Origin: Microbacterium hydrocarbonoxydans | GTDB taxonomy: Bacteria > Actinomycetota > Actinomycetes > Actinomycetales > Microbacteriaceae | DNA: 64,000 nt | Reading direction: 5' to 3' | Assembly: GCF_900105205.1 (NCBI RefSeq) | Contig: NZ_FNSQ01000005.1 | Location: 3,038,001-3,102,000, forward strand | In this document: positions 58,944-64,000 of the stretch, one piece after another | How the letters are laid out: every line of letters starts with the position of its first letter | Numbering within the stretch: position 1 is the stretch's first letter | Translations under genes and position numbers: made by a program | The notes under the pieces: model-generated | Told to the model about the DNA's origin: nothing | What the model saw: the letters and a program-made list of their open reading frames with translations, nothing else | The model's database searches: none

Positions 58944-61178
58944 TCACCGCACAGGAGCGGCGCTGCGGAACCGACGCAGTCGAAGGCTGTTCAGCACCAC
59001 GAACACACTCGAGAACGCCATGGCGGCGCCGGCGAGCATCGGGTTCAGCAGGCCGAGTGCGGCCAGCGGGATGGCCGCGACGTTGTACGCGAGCGCCCAG
59101 AAGAGGTTGCCGCGGATCGTCGCGAGCGTGCGCCGGGCGAGACGGATCGAATCCACCGCTCCCCACAGGTCGCCCCTGACCAGCGTCAGGTCGGATGCTT
59201 CGATCGCGGCATCCGTGCCCGTGCCCATCGCGATGCCGAGGTCGGCCCGCGCGAGCGCCGCCGCGTCGTTGACCCCGTCACCGACCATCGCGACCACTCT
59301 CCCCTGCCCCTGCAGCGAGATGACCTCTTCGACCTTGCCCTCCGGGAGGACGCCGGCTCTGACCTGTTCGATCCCGATGCTCTCGGCCGTGCGCCGTGCC
59401 GCGCGCTCGTTGTCCCCGGTGAGCAGCACCGGCCGCAGTCCGAGGCTCCGCAGCGCACCGATGGCCGCGGCGCTGGTGGGCTTGATCTGATCCGCGACGA
59501 CGAGCACTCCGCGTACCCGGCCGTCCCAGGCGACGGCGATCGCGGTGCGGGCGTCGTCCTCTGCGGAGTCGAACGCCGACGCGAGGTCCGCATCGAGTTC
59601 CAGCGCCCAGTCGGCGAGGAACGACGGCCGCCCCGCGACGACCGCGTGCGAGTCGACGATGCCGGTCACGCCCCGCCCTCGCACGTTCTGGAAGTCGTGG
59701 ACCGCCGGCAGCTCCCCGATGCGCTCCGTCGCCGCCCGGACGACGGCCTGGGCGATCGGATGCTCCGAGGCATCCTCCACCGCGGCGGCGAGCCGCAGCA
59801 CCTCGACGGGGTCCTCGCCCTCTGCGGGGACGATGTCGAGGAGCGTCATGCGCCCGGTGGTGACGGTGCCGGTCTTGTCGAGCACGATGGTGTCGACCCG
59901 ACGCGTCGATTCGAGCACCTCCGGTCCCTTGATGAGCACGCCGAGCTGGGCGCCGCGTCCTGTCCCGACGAGCAGCGCCATCGGGGTCGCGAGACCGAGC
60001 GCGCAGGGGCAGGCGATGATCAGCACGGCGACGGCCGCGGTGAACGCTGCCGCCGCGCCCCCGCCGACCAGCAGCCAGGCGACGAGTGTGAGCGCGGAGA
60101 TCGCGAACACGATGGGGACGAACACGGACGAGAGCCGGTCGGCGAGACGCTGAGCCTCCGCCTTCCCCGACTGCGCCTCCTCGACCAGGCGCGCCATGCG
60201 CGCGAGCTGCGTGTCGGCACCGATCCGCGTGGCCGTCACCAGCAGTCGTCCGCCGACGTTCACGGTTGCTCCCGTGACGCCGTCGCCGGCACGCACCTCC
60301 ACCGGCACCGGCTCTCCGGTGAGCATGGAGGCGTCGACGGCGGATACGCCCTCCGCGACGACGCCGTCCGTGGCGATCTTCTCGCCGGGGCGTACGACGA
60401 AGACGTCGCCGACCGCCAGGCGATCCAGCGGCATCCGCTCTTCGCGCCCGTCCCGGAGCACCGAGACGTCCTTGGCTCCCAGCTCGCCGAGCGCTCGCAG
60501 TGCGGCGCCGGCCCGGCGCTTGGAGCGCTGCTCGAGAAATCGTCCGAGCAGGAGGAACATCGTCACTCCGGCGGCCACCTCGAGATAGATGCTGCCGAGG
60601 CCGTCTCCCCGCTCGATCGTGAACCGGAACGGATGGGTCATGCCCCACATCCCGGCGGTCCCGAAGAAGAGGGCGTAGATCGACCAGAGGAACGCGGCCG
60701 TCACTCCGACCGAGATGAGCGTGTCCATGGTGACCGCTCGGTGGCGGGCGTTCAGCACCGCCGCCCGATGGAAGGGCCAGGCCGCCCAGGTGACGACCGG
60801 GGTGGCGAGGACGAGCGACGCCCACTGCCACCCGGGGAACTGCAGCTGCTCGAACATCGCCAGGGCGATCACCGGGATCGCGAGCACGGCGGCGATCACG
60901 AGCCGACGGCGCAGACGCCGGTAGGCGGGGTCGGTGCCGACCGCCTCCTCCTCACGCGGCAGCGCCGCCGAATACCCGGTGCGCACCACCTCGGAGATCA
61001 GGTCCTCGACCGCGATCCCGTCAGCGACCTCGACGTGGGCCTTCTCCGTCGCATAGTTCACGGAGGCGGCGACGCCGTCGATGCGGTTGAGCCGCTTCTC
61101 GACGCGCGCCGCACACGACGCGCAGGTCATTCCCCCGATCTCGAGATCGTACGATGCGGTCCCGCCTGACCCAGCCAT
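58944..61178 (-). CDS. copA: Copper-exporting P1B-type ATPase CopA
   Basis: 744-aa membrane pump exporting Cu(I). An N-terminal metal-binding domain (GMTCASC, Cys19 and Cys22), eight hydrophobic helices, actuator SMLTGEPVP near 270, channel CPC in IACPCALG near 386, phosphorylation DKTGT near 427, HP motif SEHPIA near 466 and GDGVNDAA near 620. It follows copZ by one base, both under the copper box. Confidence 0.95.
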   Translation of the reverse strand: MAGSGGTASYDLEIGGMTCASCAARVEKRLNRIDGVAASVNYATEKAHVEVADGIAVEDLISEVVRTGYSAALPREEEAVGTDPAYRRLRRRLVIAAVLAIPVIALAMFEQLQFPGWQWASLVLATPVVTWAAWPFHRAAVLNARHRAVTMDTLISVGVTAAFLWSIYALFFGTAGMWGMTHPFRFTIERGDGLGSIYLEVAAGVTMFLLLGRFLEQRSKRRAGAALRALGELGAKDVSVLRDGREERMPLDRLAVGDVFVVRPGEKIATDGVVAEGVSAVDASMLTGEPVPVEVRAGDGVTGATVNVGGRLLVTATRIGADTQLARMARLVEEAQSGKAEAQRLADRLSSVFVPIVFAISALTLVAWLLVGGGAAAAFTAAVAVLIIACPCALGLATPMALLVGTGRGAQLGVLIKGPEVLESTRRVDTIVLDKTGTVTTGRMTLLDIVPAEGEDPVEVLRLAAAVEDASEHPIAQAVVRAATERIGELPAVHDFQNVRGRGVTGIVDSHAVVAGRPSFLADWALELDADLASAFDSAEDDARTAIAVAWDGRVRGVLVVADQIKPTSAAAIGALRSLGLRPVLLTGDNERAARRTAESIGIEQVRAGVLPEGKVEEVISLQGQGRVVAMVGDGVNDAAALARADLGIAMGTGTDAAIEASDLTLVRGDLWGAVDSIRLARRTLATIRGNLFWALAYNVAAIPLAALGLLNPMLAGAAMAFSSVFVVLNSLRLRRFRSAAPVR

Positions 61179-61179
61179 C

Positions 61180-61389
61180 TCAGGCGCGGGCTGCGCTGTA
61201 GCCGGCCTCGTCGACGGCGGCCAGCACGGCGGCGTCGTCGAGCGCGGAGTCGGAGGTCACGACGAGGGTTCCGGATGCGGCACTGACCTCGATGCCGGTG
61301 ACCCCGTCGAGCTTGGCGACCTCGCTGCGGACGGACCCTTCGCAGTGACCGCAGGTCATTCCGGTGACGGCGTAGGTGGTGGTGCTCAT
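61180..61389 (-). CDS. copZ: Copper chaperone CopZ
   Basis: 69-aa heavy-metal-associated (HMA) protein. GMTCGHC (Cys13, Cys16) and the ferredoxin-like beta-alpha-beta-beta-alpha-beta layout are clear. It hands Cu(I) to CopA, whose gene starts one base after its stop. AGAGGA precedes ATG 61389. Confidence 0.95.
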   Translation of the reverse strand: MSTTTYAVTGMTCGHCEGSVRSEVAKLDGVTGIEVSAASGTLVVTSDSALDDAAVLAAVDEAGYSAARA

Positions 61390-61425
61390 GATGTGTCCTC
61401 TCGAAGTGCGATAGTTCCTGTCGGA

Positions 61426-61442
61426 ATACCCCCCTGGGGTAT
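61426..61442. promoter_or_regulatory. CsoR-type copper box
   Basis: ATACCCCCCTGGGGTAT, a 17-bp pseudo-palindrome matching the CsoR operator pattern, 37 bp upstream of copZ. A half-site ATACCCCCCG follows near 61459. The CsoR gene itself is not in the window. Confidence 0.8.
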
Positions 61443-61506
61443 CCCTCCGAGGACAACCATACCCCCCGTTCCGCTATTCCCTCAACGCGGATGCTCGGAA
61501 GGATGC

Positions 61507-62166
61507 TCAGCTCGGGCGCGACGCGGAGCTGAGTCGGCGCTCCGCAGCCGCCTGCCCGCTGGCGAGGTGACGCGGGATGATCTCGCGGAGTGCGTCCACA
61601 TTCCGCGCGGCGACCGCCTCGAGGATGATGCGGTGCTCCTCCGCCATCGCGAGGAGGTCGTTGTGCTGGCCGAACAGCCACCTCAGGCGCGTGACGAAGA
61701 CGCCTATCAGCTCGCCGAGCATCTCGTTGCCGGCCAGCTCCGCCGAGATCTCGTGGAACTCTCCGGCCGCGATGCGGGCGGCTTCCGTGCGGCCTTCGCT
61801 CGCGGCCGCGTGCTCGCGCTCGTAGGCGTCGCGCAATCGGGCGATGCCGTCAGGGGAATGCCGTTCGGCGGCGAAGACGAAGATCAGCGTCTCGATCGCC
61901 TCACGGACCTCCCCGAAATCCTGGATGTCGCGGTGGGTGAACTCGCGCACCACCGCCCAGGTCCGAGGCCGCGCCACCACGACGCCCTCGCCCACCAGGG
62001 TGCGGATGGCCTCGCGCACGGGAAGGCGTGAGACGTTGAGCTCCGCGGCGATGTCCCGCTCGACCAATCGGGAGCCCGGCGCGCGACGACCGAGGATGAT
62101 GTCGTCGCGCAGAATGCGCGTCACCCTGACCGACTCGAGTTCGCCGGCTGCCCCCACCCCCGCCAT
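61507..62166 (-). CDS. GntR/FadR-family regulator with FCD domain
   Basis: 219 aa. wHTH (about 10-75) reads RILRDDIILGRRAPGSRLVERDIAAELNVSRLPVREAIRTLVGEG; the helical FCD domain (about 85-215) has a metal-site-like DAYEREH / FHEISAELAGN pattern. Such regulators usually control organic-acid or amino-acid catabolism. An operator candidate lies upstream at 62204-62215. Confidence 0.9.
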   Translation of the reverse strand: MAGVGAAGELESVRVTRILRDDIILGRRAPGSRLVERDIAAELNVSRLPVREAIRTLVGEGVVVARPRTWAVVREFTHRDIQDFGEVREAIETLIFVFAAERHSPDGIARLRDAYEREHAAASEGRTEAARIAAGEFHEISAELAGNEMLGELIGVFVTRLRWLFGQHNDLLAMAEEHRIILEAVAARNVDALREIIPRHLASGQAAAERRLSSASRPS

Positions 62167-62203
62167 ATCGGGATTCTCTCACTCGGGACACCCCACGACA
62201 AGT

Positions 62204-62215
62204 TTGGTATCCCAA
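62204..62215. promoter_or_regulatory. GntR-type operator
   Basis: TTGG-TATC-CCAA inverted repeat, 38 bp upstream of the GntR start; the form resembles FadR-subfamily TGGTATACCA-like sites. Probably autoregulatory, and could also affect the gene at 62315. Confidence 0.55.
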
Positions 62216-62314
62216 CGGAGCGCATATGTTACGGCCGCGCCCCGGTCGAGCCCGCACGACACGCGCACGATGAGCGGATGCTCCCGCATCCGCTCACCGT
62301 GTGTGCGGGAAGTG

Positions 62315-62956
62315 TCAGGGCAGGCGATTCGCCTTCGCGAGGTTCGCCGTGAGCTCCTCGGCGTTCTGCTTCACCACGTACGCGGGACGGTCGCGCTCGA
62401 CGCGCCACGACTCGCTCAGCGGACCGACGTTCACGGTGTCGAATCCCGCCTCGTCGTAGAAGCGGGTGACGAAGGCCACCGCCTCCGCGTCGTCGCCGGC
62501 CGTCGCGAGCGCGCGCCGACCGGGAGTGCCCGCAGGCGTGCCGTCGGTCGTGATGTCGGAGGCGAGGATGTGGTTGAACGCCTTCGCGATCCGCGAGGTC
62601 GGCAGCTGCTTCTGGAGCAGCTCGGAGGTCGTGGTCTCGCCCTTGTCGAGCGCCTCGATGTGGCCGTCACGCTCGAAGTAGTAGTTGTTCGTGTCGAGGA
62701 CGATCTTCCCCGCCAGCTGCTCGGCGGGCAGCTGGTCGATGGCGCCGAGCGGCACCGTGACGACGACCGCTTCCCCTGCCTCTGCGGCGTCGACGGCGGT
62801 GGCCGCCTTCGCCCGCGGGCCGAGCTCTGCCACGAGGTCGGCGAGCGTCTCCGGCCCGCGCGAGTTCGCGATCACGACGTCGTATCCGTTCGCCACCGCG
62901 ACGCGCGCGATCTGGCTGCCGATGTGTCCTGCACCGATGATTCCGAGAGTTGTCAT
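62315..62956 (-). CDS. NADPH-dependent F420 reductase-like protein
   Basis: 213 aa. Rossmann GIIGAGHIGSQIA at the start (about 4-16), VTVPLGAIDQLPAEQL near 67, NNYYFERDG near 90 and AFNHILASD near 125 fit the F420H2:NADP oxidoreductase fold (NADP-binding, pfam F420_oxidored). Many members reduce other substrates. Start ATG 62956. Confidence 0.85.
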   Translation of the reverse strand: MTTLGIIGAGHIGSQIARVAVANGYDVVIANSRGPETLADLVAELGPRAKAATAVDAAEAGEAVVVTVPLGAIDQLPAEQLAGKIVLDTNNYYFERDGHIEALDKGETTTSELLQKQLPTSRIAKAFNHILASDITTDGTPAGTPGRRALATAGDDAEAVAFVTRFYDEAGFDTVNVGPLSESWRVERDRPAYVVKQNAEELTANLAKANRLP

Positions 62957-63012
62957 GTTGGGGCCAACGTGCACGGCCTGACACTATTCCCGACGTGTCG
63001 CCGCGTGTCCGG

Positions 63013-63951
63013 TCAGATCGAGAGGAGGAAGCGCTCCTCGAGGCGACGGTATCCGAGGCTCTCGTAGAGACGGATCGCCGCGGCGTTGAACCCGAAGACG
63101 TGCAGGCCGATCGACTCGGCCCCGAGACACACGGCCTCGCGCTCGGCCGCCAGCATCATCGCACGCCCATACCCCCGTCGACGGTGCTCCGCGCCGACCT
63201 CGATGTCGAGGACGAAAGCGTGCGGGCGGCCTCCCCGGGTGCGCATGCCGAGCCACAGCACACCCACCTCGACCCCGTCCACCTCCGCCACGAACAGCTC
63301 CTGCCCGGCGGATGCGATGCCGTCGGGGAGTTCTTGCACCATCTGCCGGTGCGACTCGACTGCGGCATCCTCCGGCGAGTACCGGCCGGAGGCGACGAGG
63401 TCGTCGGCGAAGGCCGCCTCCGACGCCGCCGCGAAGCTCGTGAAGCGCTCGGGAGTCATCGGCAGGACAGTGACCTCCGGCGCGGCGTCACGATGCGGCA
63501 CGGGCTCGAGAAGCATCTGGATCGATGCCACCTCGAATCCTCGACCCGCGGCGAACGCCTGCCCCTCGGCGTCCGAGGAGAAGACCGCGATGCTGATCCG
63601 GTCGACCCGATGATCAGCCGCGAAGCTGCGCAGCGCCGCGAGCAGCCCGTCGCGCTGCCCCTCATCCGGTGCGACCGCCCAGGCCAGATCGACCAGGAAC
63701 AGGATGCCGTTGTTCGCCGCGATCCACACCGTGCCGAGCCGGCGGCCGTCATCGTCGATCGTGAGGATCACGGAGGTGGGGGTCTCGAGGCCCTGGGCGA
63801 GCATCTCGCCGAGGAACTGGTCGACGGCGGCATCCGCGTCCTCGCCCACGAGGGATCCGGAGTCGTGCCGGAGGGCGATCAGCCGCGCACGAGTCGTCGC
63901 GAACCAGTCGTCGTATCGGTCGGACGGCAGAGGGGCGAGCTGGACTGTCAT
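63013..63951 (-). CDS. GNAT-family acetyltransferase (two-lobe)
   Basis: 312 aa, about twice the minimal length, suggesting a duplicated or degenerate N-terminal lobe. The C-terminal GNAT has VLDIEVGAEHRRRGYGRAMMLAAE (acetyl-CoA loop RRRGYG, near 245) and ends AIRLYESLGYRRLE. Substrate unknown. The gene ends near the window's right edge; upstream 49 bp hold nothing recognisable. Confidence 0.88.
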   Translation of the reverse strand: MTVQLAPLPSDRYDDWFATTRARLIALRHDSGSLVGEDADAAVDQFLGEMLAQGLETPTSVILTIDDDGRRLGTVWIAANNGILFLVDLAWAVAPDEGQRDGLLAALRSFAADHRVDRISIAVFSSDAEGQAFAAGRGFEVASIQMLLEPVPHRDAAPEVTVLPMTPERFTSFAAASEAAFADDLVASGRYSPEDAAVESHRQMVQELPDGIASAGQELFVAEVDGVEVGVLWLGMRTRGGRPHAFVLDIEVGAEHRRRGYGRAMMLAAEREAVCLGAESIGLHVFGFNAAAIRLYESLGYRRLEERFLLSI

Positions 63952-64000
63952 GACTCCATCCTCTGCGCTCGAGGACAGGGCGTCGAGTCGACCGAGTGGC

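Noticed and set aside
1..64000. Prophage, IS element or genomic island
   Set aside because: No transposase, integrase or att repeats were seen; base composition and gene style look even throughout.

Overview
The window is GC-rich (by eye near 70 percent), densely packed actinobacterial chromosome. Short intergenic gaps, ATGA/GTGA stop-start overlaps, many GTG starts, leaderless-looking promoters, a DtxR/IdeR-type iron box, a CsoR-type copper box, a CmtR-like sensor and a flotillin together point to Microbacteriaceae, most likely Microbacterium. That placement is inference from protein style, not a database match. No phage, insertion sequence, CRISPR array or rRNA operon was seen. One tRNA (Arg-ACG) is present.

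Layout. 1-4145: sbcC (cut by the left edge) and sbcD. 4277-5719: DHA2 drug exporter whose Shine-Dalgarno lies in a 9-bp inverted repeat. 6044-9133: DIP1984 protein, small acetyltransferase, a leaderless Cys-rich leader peptide before an orphan winged-helix regulator, an AlkA-type glycosylase and a tiny membrane protein. 9147-13824: complete siderophore ABC importer, divergent from a siderophore-interacting reductase across iron boxes. 13858-16123: VOC protein, a small ORF plus terminator-like hairpin, rtcB, and a membrane coiled-coil protein. 16139-22765: MFS exporter, M20 peptidase, FUSC protein, DUF1801, thioredoxin-like, VOC and thrC. 22941-29531: four-gene overlapping operon of an unknown 94-aa protein with glgX-treY-treZ (trehalose from glycogen). 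30136-31145: CmtR-like sensor with a CDF metal exporter. 31345-33861: DesK/DesR-type two-component system and a small multidrug exporter, ending in a 17-bp tandem repeat. 33983-35596: LAXTG-anchored adhesin-like surface protein.

35804-43097: LysE, LtrA, a TetR/alpha-beta-hydrolase pair, WYL and VOC genes, a TetR/RibD-type reductase pair, then MarR behind an orphan intrinsic terminator. 43316-47679: flotillin and HrpB helicase. 47722-50058: ABC-2 exporter with its TetR, a leaderless operator-overlapping start and a long G-tract. 50121-55675: AAA ATPase, serine ammonia-lyase, acidic disordered protein, SdhA-like flavoprotein with divergent LysR. 55676-56221: non-coding stretch and the tRNA. 56222-63951: charged unknown protein, SDR, secreted HELGH protease with a membrane coiled-coil partner, copZ-copA, GntR, F420-reductase-like protein and an acetyltransferase.

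Most genes are ordinary housekeeping or accessory genes. The least explained signals are cis-regulatory: several 5' leaders with short ORFs and hairpins (5725, 6950, 14338, 42551), and repeat structures at 3' ends (29522, 33848, 49384).
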